In this document: positions 51,820-61,548 of the stretch, piece by piece | Layout: each line of letters opens with the position of its first letter | Numbering within the stretch: position 1 is the stretch's first letter | From: Cytobacillus stercorigallinarum | Lineage (GTDB): Bacteria; Bacillota; Bacilli; Bacillales; Cytobacillaceae | Direction of reading: 5' to 3' | NCBI RefSeq assembly: GCF_014836495.1 | Contig: NZ_JACSQT010000003.1 | Span: forward strand, 161,182-225,181 | DNA length: 64,000 nucleotides | Translations under genes and position numbers: made by a program | Notes under the pieces: model-generated | The model's input: only the letters and a program-made list of their open reading frames with translations | What the model was told of the DNA's origin: nothing | The model's database searches: none

Positions 51820-52962
51820 TTATTTCATATAAGGTACTTGAATGATAATAATTGTGCCTTTACCAATATTGGAATCTATCGAAAGCTGGCCCTCCAGAAG
51901 TTCAACTCTTTCTCTCATGCCGATAATACCAAAGGATTGTGCTTTTTTCTCATTAATATCAAAGCCTTTACCATTATCTCTAATTACGACTGCTATTCGA
52001 TCATTATTAATCTCAGTTTTAACAATAATCTCATCTGCATAAGCATGCTTCATTGCATTTTGCACAGCTTCTTGAATGAGTCGGAAGAGCGCCACTTCAT
52101 ATTGACTTGGTAAACGGACTTCTTTACCGACATTCATGAAAGTAATTTTGGTCGAATTATGATATTCTTCGATTGTTTGTAGATACTTCTTTAGTGTAGG
52201 AACAAGACCTAAGTCATCTAAAGCCATTGGTCTCAAGTCATAAATAATTCTACGGACCTCATATAAAGCACTTCTGACCATTTTCTTTAAATTTCTTATT
52301 TCCTCCATGGCCTCATCTGTGCCACGCTCTTTATATACACGTTCAATTAAATCAGAGCGCATCATCACATTCGCCATCATTTGCGCTGGACCGTCATGTA
52401 TTTCACGTGAGAGCCTTTTACGCTCTTCTTCTTGCGCCTCAATGATTTGTAAGCCAAATTCTTGTTTCATCTTCGCATCTTCAAGCATCTCACCCATTTG
52501 CTTGATGTCACTCATCAAGTAGTTCATGACAACAGTAATTTGGGAGATTAAGTGCTCGGCACGCTCAATCGTATCACTAACGCCCACTAATCTTCTTTCA
52601 ATGTCGTCTCTACGGTCCCGAAGCTGCTTTTCCATTTGTCGATTCATCGATAAATCCATTTGTAATTGATGGGCTTTTTCATATGCATCACGTACTTGCG
52701 CTTCCGTGTAATCTTTGAAATGCATACTGACTTCAGATAATCGTTTACGCGCAAAACGTGTTTGACTTTCTAAACGGTCGCCTTCATCAATGACTTTAAT
52801 AACCATTACCTTTACATCTTTCAGCTCTTCGGTTAAAGTCTCATAATCTTTTCGACATTGCTCACCAATCCGGAAAATTTCATTCTTACTCGTGCTGACC
52901 GTTTCTATCATTTTTTCTAAAATTAAATCGAGCGACTTCGTATCAAACTTTTTTATACTCAT
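51820..52962 (-). CDS. degS: Sensor histidine kinase DegS
   Basis: A cytoplasmic kinase without membrane segment. From ATG at 52962 (GGAGG upstream) there are 380 residues: DegS sensor coiled coil (SIKKFDTKSLDLILEKMIET), phosphoacceptor His in RLSREIHDGPAQMMANVMMR near residue 190 and the HATPase with VIRDNGKGFDINEK and GIIGMRERVELLEG. It phosphorylates DegU, encoded 72 bases downstream. Confidence 0.96.
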   Translation of the reverse strand: MSIKKFDTKSLDLILEKMIETVSTSKNEIFRIGEQCRKDYETLTEELKDVKVMVIKVIDEGDRLESQTRFARKRLSEVSMHFKDYTEAQVRDAYEKAHQLQMDLSMNRQMEKQLRDRRDDIERRLVGVSDTIERAEHLISQITVVMNYLMSDIKQMGEMLEDAKMKQEFGLQIIEAQEEERKRLSREIHDGPAQMMANVMMRSDLIERVYKERGTDEAMEEIRNLKKMVRSALYEVRRIIYDLRPMALDDLGLVPTLKKYLQTIEEYHNSTKITFMNVGKEVRLPSQYEVALFRLIQEAVQNAMKHAYADEIIVKTEINNDRIAVVIRDNGKGFDINEKKAQSFGIIGMRERVELLEGQLSIDSNIGKGTIIIIQVPYMK

Positions 52963-53200
52963 TCGCGATTCCTCCAAGGGTATAACCCTGTTGCTGCTAT
53001 TCCTTATTTTACCTTGAAAAGCGGTATTCGACCATGTGTAGCGGCAGAAAATAATACCATTTGACACAAAATTCGATAAATAGTCGCACGCTTGAAAATT
53101 ATTTATATGTCATATATCCTAATTTTATGTTAAAAAAAGAGGATTATTAGCAATTTCTATTAGTTATCCTCAGATATAAACTTATTATATCACTTCAACG

Positions 53201-53264
53201 ATTCGACAATATTAAAGTTTGTTTACAATCTATTAATATTTATGTTTTCCGAAGATTGTCGAAT
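53201..53264. repeat. 10-bp inverted repeat between degS and yvyE
   Basis: ATTCGACAAT (53201-53210) and ATTGTCGAAT (53255-53264) are perfect reverse complements. Each points to a TATAAT: one at 53265-53270 for yvyE and one on the minus strand at 53185-53190 toward degS. They may bind one regulator at both promoters. Confidence 0.55.
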
Positions 53265-53302
53265 TATAATAGGAAGAGACTTGCAGGAAGGAGCGGATAT
53301 TT

Positions 53303-53941
53303 TTGCTTCCACAATATCATACCGTCAAAGGTTACGGGGAACATGAAATTATTATACAAAAATCAAGATTTATTGCATATATTGACCGAGCAGAAACAGA
53401 AGAAGAAGCGCAAGAATTTATTCAAAAAATAAAGAAGCAAAACTGGAATGCCACGCATAATTGCTCTGCTTATTTAATTGGTGAGCATGATTTAATTCAG
53501 AAAGCTAACGATGATGGTGAACCGAGTGGAACAGCTGGTGTACCGATGCTTGAAGTGTTAAAAAAGAGACAATTAAAGGATACTGTTGTGGTAGTCACCC
53601 GTTACTTTGGTGGCATTAAGCTTGGGGCTGGCGGTTTAATTCGCGCTTACGGTAAAGCGACATCCGAAGGTTTACTTGCTACAGGTATTGTTGAAAGAAA
53701 GCTAATGCGCATTATGCATACAAAAGTGGATTACACGTTTCTTGGAAAACTTGAAAATGAATTACGAAGTTCAATTTATCCAATAAAAGAAATCCATTAT
53801 GCCGATCTGGTTGAAATTGAAACTTATGTAAAAGACGACGAAACCACAAATTTCAATGACTGGATGATTGAATTAACAAATGGACAAGCAGAAATAACAG
53901 AAGGCGACGTGTTATATTTAGAATCGACAATTTCTGAGTAA
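53303..53941 (+). CDS. yvyE: YvyE/YigZ (IMPACT) family protein
   Basis: TTG at 53303 with GGAAGGAG upstream gives 212 residues. The UPF0029 core has NWNATHNCSAYLIGEHD, DGEPSGTAGVPMLEVLKK and VVTRYFGGIKLGAGGLIRAY. IMPACT proteins link to translation control; the bacterial role is unclear. It lies divergently from degS as in Bacillus. Confidence 0.94.
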   Translation: MLPQYHTVKGYGEHEIIIQKSRFIAYIDRAETEEEAQEFIQKIKKQNWNATHNCSAYLIGEHDLIQKANDDGEPSGTAGVPMLEVLKKRQLKDTVVVVTRYFGGIKLGAGGLIRAYGKATSEGLLATGIVERKLMRIMHTKVDYTFLGKLENELRSSIYPIKEIHYADLVEIETYVKDDETTNFNDWMIELTNGQAEITEGDVLYLESTISE

Positions 53942-54028
53942 ATATTTTACGTATATGCTAATCCATTGTAAAATAAACATTAACTATGTAAAGAAACGAT
54001 AAATTTTTAATAATAAAGGAGCAATCAT

Positions 54029-55135
54029 ATGTCTTATGATGGTCGCAATGCCCAAAAGGTGAGTAGACGTAAAGTGAAGCGCAGAAGACGTGTTTTCGCA
54101 TTTATCCTTCTTCCTCTACTAGTCCTTGCCCTAAGTGCCACAGCCTACGGTGCCTATCTCTATAATAAAGCAGAAACAGCGATGAACAGCACATATAACC
54201 CACTAGAAAGAGAAACCAAGCGAGATGTCGCTGTACAACCTGATGTTGATAACTTTTCACTACTCATTATTGGAGTCGATGATAGTAGTAAGCGGGGTTT
54301 TAGTAATTCAGCGCGTTCAGATGCATTAATGGTTGCAACATTTAATAAGGAATCGAAATCTATTAAACTATTAAGCATCCCCCGAGATTCTTATGTACAG
54401 ATTCCTAAGCTTGGTTATCAAGACAAAATCACCCATGCTCACGCTCACGGCGGACCACTCACTTCTATTGAAACGGTTGAGCAGCTACTCGATATTCCCA
54501 TTGATTTTTACTTAAAGTTAAATTTTGATGCATTCATTGAGATCATTGATGCACTAGGTGGAATTGAAGTAGAAGTACCTTATGCCTTATCTGAGCAAGA
54601 CTCTAATGACAAGGCCGGGGCTATTCAATTAGAAGAGGGCTTGCAAACATTAAATGGTGAAGAAGCATTAGCTCTAGCACGAACGAGAAAGCAAGATAAT
54701 GACATTATGCGCGGGCAAAGACAACAAGAAATCGTGAAAGCGATGATGAAAAAAGCCGTATCAGTTGATGCTATTTCAAAATACGGAAATGTCATCGAAG
54801 CAGTTGGAAACAATATGGAGACAGACCTTTCCTTCGACCAAATGAAATCACTTATTAGTTATGCGACTTCTAGTGGCATGACACCAGATATTGAAACGCT
54901 CAATCTCAAAGGTCAAGATATGTACTTACCAAACTCTAATGGTAATCGCGTGTACTATTATCAAATTGATGATACTGGATTACAGGAAGTTATTTCAGAA
55001 CTACAAAGCCATCTTGATTTAGGGACTACAAACCTCGGACAAAATGAATCTACTAATCCGACAAATGGCGAGGGTTCAACAGGTGGCGAAATTTCTTCTG
55101 AATCAAGTGAAGCTGGTTACAATAGCGGATATTAA
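54029..55135 (+). CDS. LytR-CpsA-Psr wall-polymer ligase
   Basis: The 368-residue protein has a basic start (SRRKVKRRRR), one membrane helix (VFAFILLPLLVLALSATAYG) and the LCP domain: LLIIGVDDSSKRGFSNSARS with DALMVATFNKE, LLSIPRDSYVQIPKLG and ALALARTRKQDNDIMRGQRQ. It attaches teichoic acids or similar polymers to peptidoglycan. A low-complexity S/G-rich tail follows. Next to tagO and tagA, it fits TagU. Confidence 0.93.
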   Translation: MSYDGRNAQKVSRRKVKRRRRVFAFILLPLLVLALSATAYGAYLYNKAETAMNSTYNPLERETKRDVAVQPDVDNFSLLIIGVDDSSKRGFSNSARSDALMVATFNKESKSIKLLSIPRDSYVQIPKLGYQDKITHAHAHGGPLTSIETVEQLLDIPIDFYLKLNFDAFIEIIDALGGIEVEVPYALSEQDSNDKAGAIQLEEGLQTLNGEEALALARTRKQDNDIMRGQRQQEIVKAMMKKAVSVDAISKYGNVIEAVGNNMETDLSFDQMKSLISYATSSGMTPDIETLNLKGQDMYLPNSNGNRVYYYQIDDTGLQEVISELQSHLDLGTTNLGQNESTNPTNGEGSTGGEISSESSEAGYNSGY

Positions 55136-55152
55136 TAGAATTATTCTTTATA

Positions 55153-55188
55153 AAACCCCCAAACAGTATATTTTGTTTGGGGGTTTTA
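55153..55188 (+). terminator. Terminator behind the LCP gene
   Basis: AAAACCCCCAAAC and GTTTGGGGGTTTT form a perfect stem with T tract. Confidence 0.92.
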
Positions 55189-55270
55189 TTTATTTGAAGC
55201 TAGAATACGGGTTGTATATCATGGCCCTCCCTCTTAACAACTGTCTGCAAACCTCTTAATCTACAAAAAA

Positions 55271-55297
55271 AACTAACCAAATTGGTTAGTTTTTTAT
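55271..55297 (-). terminator. Terminator behind tagO
   Basis: AACTAACCAA and TTGGTTAGTT form a perfect stem with a T tract on the plus strand and A residues that give T on the minus strand, so it may act in both directions. Confidence 0.85.
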
Positions 55298-56346
55298 CAA
55301 TTGCCTTTTCCTTTGAGTCTTTTTAAGAGTGGCTGGTAGTCTTTGCCGAGTAGACCGATCAGTTCGGCAAATAGTTCGAGCATGACAAGGACAACGGCTA
55401 TTAGTAAGATGGCTCCCCATACTTTTGCTTGAGAGAAGATAATGGCAATCATGCCAAATGTGGCTGCCATCGCATAAATTAATAAGACTGTTTGGCGATG
55501 GGTAAAGCCTGCATTCAATAAGCAATGATGGAGATGTGATTTATCTGGCGCTGATATTGGTTGTTTGTTTAAAATCCTTCTAAATATCGCAAAAATCGTA
55601 TCTGATAATGGGACACCTAATATTAAAATCGGGATAATAAACGAGATCACTGTTACATTTTTAAAACCGAGTAATGACAAGACAGCGATCATATATCCTA
55701 AAAAGAGAGCCCCTGTATCGCCCATAAATATTTTCGCTGGATGAAAGTTAAAGACAAGGAATCCTAGTGTAGCTACCATTAACAAAGAAGCCATAGCAAT
55801 TACATACGTATTCCCCATAAATATTGCCATCCCAGCAATCGTAAATAGCGCAATCGATGATACTCCTGCTGCTAATCCGTCTAGGCCATCAATTAAGTTA
55901 ATTGCATTGGTCACACCAACAATCCATAAGATTGTAATCGGGATAGCAAAATAACCAAAGTCGATTCGATTATCGCCAAAGAATGGGTTGTTAATAAACT
56001 CCACTTCAACATTTCCCCAAAAGACGACGATTAATGCAGCAGCAATTTGCCCTAGCAATTTATACTTAGCAGGTAATTGATATTTATCATCTAACATACC
56101 TATTACGACGATAATAAACGCACCGACCATAATCGGGATATGCACTTCTTTATTTGGTGAGAAAATCAGCACACCAAGCATGAAGCTTAAATAGATCGCT
56201 AAACCACCCAATCGAGGCATCACTTTTTCATGGACTTTGCGATTATTTGGTTTATCTGTTGCTCCTATCTTAAAGGCTAGTCGTTTTACCAGCGGTGTTA
56301 AAAGAACGGAGCATATAAAACATAATATTAAGGTCAAATAAATCAT
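55297..56346 (-). CDS. tagO: TagO-type UDP-GlcNAc:undecaprenyl-phosphate GlcNAc-1-phosphate transferase
   Basis: The ATG at 56346 behind AAGGAGG is preferred (349 residues). Ten or so membrane helices and the MraY/WecA motifs are present: DKPNNRKVHEKVMPRLGG, IGMLDDKYQLPAKYKLLGQI, NAINLIDGLDGLAAGVSSIA and KSHLHHCLLNAGFTHRQTVL. It starts wall teichoic acid linkage-unit synthesis on the lipid carrier. Confidence 0.94.
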   Translation of the reverse strand: MIYLTLILCFICSVLLTPLVKRLAFKIGATDKPNNRKVHEKVMPRLGGLAIYLSFMLGVLIFSPNKEVHIPIMVGAFIIVVIGMLDDKYQLPAKYKLLGQIAAALIVVFWGNVEVEFINNPFFGDNRIDFGYFAIPITILWIVGVTNAINLIDGLDGLAAGVSSIALFTIAGMAIFMGNTYVIAMASLLMVATLGFLVFNFHPAKIFMGDTGALFLGYMIAVLSLLGFKNVTVISFIIPILILGVPLSDTIFAIFRRILNKQPISAPDKSHLHHCLLNAGFTHRQTVLLIYAMAATFGMIAIIFSQAKVWGAILLIAVVLVMLELFAELIGLLGKDYQPLLKRLKGKGN

Positions 56347-56490
56347 AAAGACCCTCCTTATGGATAGCATGCCCCGCTTTCACACTTGGAACCAGGCATA
56401 ATTTACAAATTCGTACAATTGTATATCGAACCTATTATATCACAGTTGTACCATTTAAAAAGGTACTTTTTTTGACAAAATCCGCAATAT

Positions 56491-57597
56491 TTATGTCCAA
56501 TTTTTGTAGGCGTCCATCACATTTTCCCGAAAATGCTCCACACTAAACCACCTTGATGCATGTTTATATAGATTTTCACCAATTTTTTTTAAGGAACCTA
56601 CATAATGGGCATTTATCGCCTCTTCAATTGCTTGAGTTAAGGCATCCACATCTTTCACCGGGACAAGCCAGCCATACTCTTTCGATGGAATCAATTCACA
56701 GACTCCACCAACATCGGTCGAAATCACTGGCTTTTTCGCCCTGGCTGCCTCTAATAAGACAATTGGGAAATTCTCACTTAATGATGATAATAGATGGAGA
56801 TCCGAAATTTGTAATAAGGCATCAATATCCTGTCTATATCCTAGAAATTTTATTTTTTTTCCTAATCCTTTGTTGTTCACAAAAGCTTTTAATTCTTGTT
56901 CTAAAAAGCCATCTCCTATTAAAAGCAGTTTGACTTGAGGTGCTTTAGCCATGACACGGCTGATGGCTTCTAAAGCAATACGATGGCCCTTTACAGGTGT
57001 AAGTCTTGCCACCATAGCAATGACAAAATCATTCGCTTCTAGTTCCAATTCTTTACGTTCAAGGGTGCAAGACTGCATCTGTCTATTAAAATCGATGCCA
57101 TTGAAAATAGTCTTCACTTTACTCCCTTCCACACCATGTGAAAGCAAGAGCTCTTTCGAACGATTAGAAATGGCGAAATAATAATCTGGGTGCTTCAAAA
57201 GCCATAAATGTAAACTAGTGAAGGCTTTTCCTTTCAAGCCCTGATTAAGAAAATCATCATAGGGATTGCTATGTAATGTTGTCACCCACTTACAATCTCG
57301 GTAGGATTTTTTTAGCAAGTAACCGTAAAGATTTGCTCGTGCACCATGTGTATGAATCATCGTCATTTGCTCAGATTTTATATATTTCTTTAAACGCTGA
57401 ATGACTGATAGATCATATCTTTTTTTCGTAGCGAAAAGTTTTACGCGAATCCCCCGCTGTAATGCTTTCTGATAAATCGGCCCAGGTTCAAAAATCCCTA
57501 GCGTAAAAACAGAAGGGTCACTATCCTCTAATAAATCAAGAATATGTGTCATGCCACCACCTGTATCATTCCCTGCATTTAAATGGAGTACTTTCAT
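56491..57597 (-). CDS. Family-4 glycosyltransferase
   Basis: Start ATG at 57597 reads MKVLHLNAGNDTGGGMTHIL, a GT-B N-terminal signature. The C-terminal domain has VARLTPVKGHRIALEAISRV, LLIGDGFLEQELKAFV and SENFPIVLLEAARAKKPVIS, with the GT4 E-x7-E motif. 368 residues. Substrate is not visible; its place between tagO and tagA suggests wall or exopolysaccharide synthesis. Confidence 0.9.
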   Translation of the reverse strand: MKVLHLNAGNDTGGGMTHILDLLEDSDPSVFTLGIFEPGPIYQKALQRGIRVKLFATKKRYDLSVIQRLKKYIKSEQMTMIHTHGARANLYGYLLKKSYRDCKWVTTLHSNPYDDFLNQGLKGKAFTSLHLWLLKHPDYYFAISNRSKELLLSHGVEGSKVKTIFNGIDFNRQMQSCTLERKELELEANDFVIAMVARLTPVKGHRIALEAISRVMAKAPQVKLLLIGDGFLEQELKAFVNNKGLGKKIKFLGYRQDIDALLQISDLHLLSSLSENFPIVLLEAARAKKPVISTDVGGVCELIPSKEYGWLVPVKDVDALTQAIEEAINAHYVGSLKKIGENLYKHASRWFSVEHFRENVMDAYKNWT

Positions 57598-57674
57598 CGT
57601 TGATATTCCATCCTTCTTCATAGTATCAGACGGAACAGCTTAGAAAATAGTTGCAGATTCTAGGAATTTTTACT

Positions 57675-58406
57675 TCAATCTCGCTTTCTGGATTGCCGTA
57701 CTTGCTGCACAAATTGAGGTAAAACAAGCATCCTTCTCCAACGAGAGGGCTGCTTCAATAGACGGTAAAACCACTCTAACTTAAGGTTTTGCCAAAATTC
57801 AGGCGCTCGTTTCATTTCACCAGAAATAATGTCAATCGTGCCACCAACCCCAATAAACAACCCTTTAGAGAAGCGATGATAATTGGTGGTGATCCATTCT
57901 TCCTGACGTGGAAAGCCTAAAGCAACCAAGACAATATCTGGCGCTAAAGATGCTACTTCTTCAGCCACTTTCCCATCTGCCCAATCAAAATAACCATTAT
58001 GTCTGCCGACAAGGTTAATTCCCGGATAATCTTTTGCTATATTTTCAGCTGCTCTTTTATTTACTTGTTCCCTTCCTCCGAGCAGATATACATGCCAGCC
58101 TTTTTTATTTCCTTCTTCTAGTAAGGCCATTGTTAAATCAAAGCCTGTTACACGCTCTGTTATCGGCTTTTTAAGCATATTAGCTGCAAGTAGAATGCCA
58201 TTACCATCAGGCACTACGTAATGAGCAGACTGAATGATCTTTTGATAATCCTTATTTTCTTTGGCATACATAACGATTTCCGGGTTCGCTGTCACGACAA
58301 ATGTTTTTTCTTGCTTGTCTATATGATTGGTTAAAATGGATTCCATTTCTGCAAAGCTTGTATTAATAAAAGGAACCCCAAGTATATTTACGTAATCATG
58401 ACTCAT
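57675..58406 (-). CDS. tagA: TagA/WecG family ManNAc transferase
   Basis: The 243-residue protein carries the WecG/TagA/CpsF pattern: VVTANPEIVMYAKENKDYQK, VPDGNGILLAANMLKKPITE, RVTGFDLT and LGFPRQEEWITTNYHRF, with the end VGGTIDIISGEMKRAPEFWQ. It adds ManNAc to GlcNAc-PP-undecaprenol, the step after TagO. Confidence 0.95.
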   Translation of the reverse strand: MSHDYVNILGVPFINTSFAEMESILTNHIDKQEKTFVVTANPEIVMYAKENKDYQKIIQSAHYVVPDGNGILLAANMLKKPITERVTGFDLTMALLEEGNKKGWHVYLLGGREQVNKRAAENIAKDYPGINLVGRHNGYFDWADGKVAEEVASLAPDIVLVALGFPRQEEWITTNYHRFSKGLFIGVGGTIDIISGEMKRAPEFWQNLKLEWFYRLLKQPSRWRRMLVLPQFVQQVRQSRKRD

Positions 58407-58501
58407 TCTATAACCTCAATCTTTATCTTAATGGTCGGTGTTTTAGTTTACACCGTTCTGATTATACTAATAATAAAAAGCACTTTTCCTTAAGGAGATT
58501 C

Positions 58502-60040
58502 ATGATGAAAAAACAGCTTATCCAAGCTGCGGGACTCATAACAGGTATTGCAATCATTAGTAAGGTTCTAGGTTTTGTAAGAGAATTGCTTATGGCCTCC
58601 TATTTCGGTACGTCAACAGTGGCTGATGCTTACTTTGTAGCATCCATTATCCCTGTTTTATTATTCTCAGCAGTTGGCATGTCGATTACAACAGGGATCA
58701 TCCCTCTATATGCTGAATTAAAAAAACGACATTCACTAGAAGCACGAAACGTAGTAGGGGTACTTACGACTTTATTCCTCATAGTAGCATTAGTGATTAC
58801 TATCATCGCCATTCTAATCACCCCTATCGTTACCCAATGGATGGCACCAGGGTTTACCAAAGAACAATGGCATGTCACAAATGTATTAACGATAATCATG
58901 CTTCCAAGCTTCTGCTTCTATGTTTTATCTGCCGTTTCAACTGGCATTTTAGAATACGAAAAAGAATTCGCACCACCAGCGATGGGAGCCATTCCGCAAA
59001 ACATTCTAATTATCATTAGTATTGTCGTACTCTCACAGTTCTATGGAATATATGGTGTAGCCATTGCCACTTTATTAGGAGCCATTAGTCAATTTCTTGT
59101 ACAATACCCATTTATAAAGAAGTATAAAGTAATTCGACTTAATTTTCATTTTAAAACCTATTCTCCATTCATTAAAAGAACCTTTTTTTCTTTTATGCCA
59201 TTAATTATGACGTCCATTGCTTTTCAGTTTAATACAGTCATTGATCGTTTTTTTGCATCTGGATTGGTAGATGGAAGTGTTTCGGCCTTAAACTATGCGA
59301 ACAAGCTGATGTTTTTGCCGTTAAGTATCATTCTCCTATCCTTTATCACTGTGTTGTTTCCATCCATTATTGATACGGCTGCAGAGAATAAGAAAGAGCT
59401 TATTCCACTGATTATTAGCGGTATGACGATTATTAGCTTAGTAGGCATACCTATTAGTGCTGTCATGTTAATAGAAAGTCGGACATTGATTGAAGTAGCT
59501 TATGAGAGAGGCGCATTCAATACGGAGGCAACTCGTTTAACGACCATTGCTTTTTTCTTTTATACAATTGGTATGATCGCAATCGCATTAAAGGAATTTT
59601 TAAATCGTTCTTTTATTGCCTTACAAAATGAGAAAATGACCATGATAGCTGCACTCGTCTCTATTATCGTCAATATCATTTTTAGTTTGATTTTAACACC
59701 GTTAATGGGCATTGGTGGTGTAGCCTTGGCTACTTCTATCAGCATGGTCTCTCAGACCGTTGTTTTGCTGTATTTTTTACGGAAGGATTTAGGCATACCG
59801 AGACAAGAGATGAAGGAATTATTGTTTTCCCAAGGGAAAGTACTCGCGATGTTCTTACTCGTAACTGGCGTTCTTTTTGGCTTACATAAGCTCTATCATA
59901 CCTACTTACCAGCACTACTGTCATTATCAGTGACAACCATCATTGCCATCATTGCCACCATACTAGTGGCTACATTATTAAGAATATCTGAAATGGAAAA
60001 GTTCGCTGAATGGACTAGGACACTGAAGAGAAGGACGTAA
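58502..60040 (+). CDS. MurJ/MviN-like lipid-linked sugar flippase
   Basis: The 512-residue membrane protein has about 14 helices and the MurJ motifs GFVRELLMASYFGTSTVADA near the start and FNTVIDRFFASGLVDGSVSA in the middle. It flips lipid-linked precursors across the membrane. AAGGAG precedes the start. It diverges from tagA; a polymer-specific role (rather than lipid II) is possible. Confidence 0.92.
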   Translation: MMKKQLIQAAGLITGIAIISKVLGFVRELLMASYFGTSTVADAYFVASIIPVLLFSAVGMSITTGIIPLYAELKKRHSLEARNVVGVLTTLFLIVALVITIIAILITPIVTQWMAPGFTKEQWHVTNVLTIIMLPSFCFYVLSAVSTGILEYEKEFAPPAMGAIPQNILIIISIVVLSQFYGIYGVAIATLLGAISQFLVQYPFIKKYKVIRLNFHFKTYSPFIKRTFFSFMPLIMTSIAFQFNTVIDRFFASGLVDGSVSALNYANKLMFLPLSIILLSFITVLFPSIIDTAAENKKELIPLIISGMTIISLVGIPISAVMLIESRTLIEVAYERGAFNTEATRLTTIAFFFYTIGMIAIALKEFLNRSFIALQNEKMTMIAALVSIIVNIIFSLILTPLMGIGGVALATSISMVSQTVVLLYFLRKDLGIPRQEMKELLFSQGKVLAMFLLVTGVLFGLHKLYHTYLPALLSLSVTTIIAIIATILVATLLRISEMEKFAEWTRTLKRRT

Positions 60041-60101
60041 CAGATTCAATCAAACGTTTGTTTTAAAAATGCGTTCATTCGAAATTGGCAGCTGAGAACT
60101 C

Positions 60102-61400
60102 TTAGTTCAGAGAATTCTCAGCTTGCACGTATTGGATCCTACACGTCAACCAAGCCATCAATACAGCTAAATATATACTCACACCAGGCGCTGTTAATAC
60201 ATGCCCAGCGATAAAAGCAATCCCAAGACCTAGCGCTATTCCAGTGAGTACTAAAATAACCTCTAATTCCATCATTTGCTTCCTATTTTGAAATACTTGT
60301 TTAATCAATTGCCAAAGCATATAGATAAAGGGCAGCAAATATAAACTAAACCCTATGATTCCTAATGAATAGAATAAGTCTAAAAAATCCATCTCAATCG
60401 TTTTCGCTTCATCCGTAAAGTTGCCACCATAACCCATGCCAAAAAGTTTTTGCATCCATGGTGCCGCTTGAAAATAAGCCTGATAATCTTCCCAATAAGT
60501 TTCGCGACCGCTATAGATGATGTTATCCTGTTGTGCACTTGTCATCACTGGCGTTTCGCCTTCTTCTTTTGAAACACCTAGCCAATCAAGTTGTAGCTCC
60601 ATGTTATGGGCAACTGGGGTATAAGGTGTCAAAAGAATAAAAACAACAAACAAAATGCTAAGCGTAACGAATTTGAATGTTTGAATGTATTCTCTTTTTA
60701 CCAAACGAAGAACAATAGAAGTACAGATCCCGATAAGCAATGTAATCAAAATCGCCCCATAACCTACTTTCGTCCCCAAAGCGAGCAACCCATACATTAC
60801 CATGAGTAATCCTACCATCAGCCACCATGAGCCTTTTAAGGCAAAATATAATACAACTGGTAAACCCATAGCCAAAATGGCGCCAATCTCATTACCAGCA
60901 TAAAACCAGCCAACATGGCCACTTTTCCAATAATCATAACTAGCAAATGCAGTATTAGAAAGCCCCGCTACCGTCATTATTGCCCCTGTCAAAATCACCG
61001 CTAACATCAAATAAAAGAGTGGAGAAATCCTAAACCCTCTGCGAAAAACCACGAGAAAGAATAAAAAACAGCCAACAAAATAAACATTTTTTAATAGCCA
61101 TTTCAACTCAGGTCCCCACATAAAAACAGGTTTCATCGTAAACTGAACTCCAATCGATAACACAACAAACAAGCAAAACAACAACAAATACCCTAAAATC
61201 ACGGGCTTTCTTACATAAGATGCAAATAACAAGTAAACACATATAAATAATAAGAAACCAAAACGCATCGCTAAACCAAGCGTAAATGCCTGATCATTCA
61301 AACGAATAGACAAAGATGTAAGCACATCAATCACCGGCTGCAATAACAAAAAAACCATAATCAGCCACAACATCCGATTTCCCTTTTCAATCCTCAGCAT
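60102..61400 (-). CDS. O-antigen ligase-like polysaccharide membrane protein
   Basis: From ATG at 61400 (MLRIEKGNRMLWLIMVFLLL) there are 432 residues with 10-12 membrane helices and a large outer loop with WLGVSKEEGETPVMTSAQQD and YSGRETYWEDYQAYFQAAPW, followed by KLFGMGYGGNF. This is the layout of Wzy/WaaL (Wzy_C) proteins. It likely polymerises or attaches a surface glycan. A longer open frame upstream overlaps the next gene and lacks a ribosome site. Confidence 0.8.
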   Translation of the reverse strand: MLRIEKGNRMLWLIMVFLLLQPVIDVLTSLSIRLNDQAFTLGLAMRFGFLLFICVYLLFASYVRKPVILGYLLLFCLFVVLSIGVQFTMKPVFMWGPELKWLLKNVYFVGCFLFFLVVFRRGFRISPLFYLMLAVILTGAIMTVAGLSNTAFASYDYWKSGHVGWFYAGNEIGAILAMGLPVVLYFALKGSWWLMVGLLMVMYGLLALGTKVGYGAILITLLIGICTSIVLRLVKREYIQTFKFVTLSILFVVFILLTPYTPVAHNMELQLDWLGVSKEEGETPVMTSAQQDNIIYSGRETYWEDYQAYFQAAPWMQKLFGMGYGGNFTDEAKTIEMDFLDLFYSLGIIGFSLYLLPFIYMLWQLIKQVFQNRKQMMELEVILVLTGIALGLGIAFIAGHVLTAPGVSIYLAVLMAWLTCRIQYVQAENSLN

Positions 61401-61520
61401 AAATAAACAACCCTTTGGTGGAATTTTTATGGTTTTAGTATGTGAGGAAATTGGGAATTTACTATAGAGGTACAAAAAAAGTGCTTCTGAAATTGATTTT
61501 CTATTAGAAAAATGAAAAAA

Positions 61521-61541
61521 ACCGAGGAAAAATCCCTCGGT
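61521..61541 (-). terminator. Terminator behind the glucosaminidase
   Basis: ACCGAGG-GATTTTT-CCTCGGT on the minus strand is followed by seven T residues. Confidence 0.92.
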
Positions 61542-61548
61542 ATAGTCA

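Noticed and set aside
60091..60122. Inverted repeat GCTGAGAACTCT/AGAGAATTCTCAGC as terminator
   Set aside because: It overlaps the end of the ligase-like gene and has no T tract on either strand; it may be chance.
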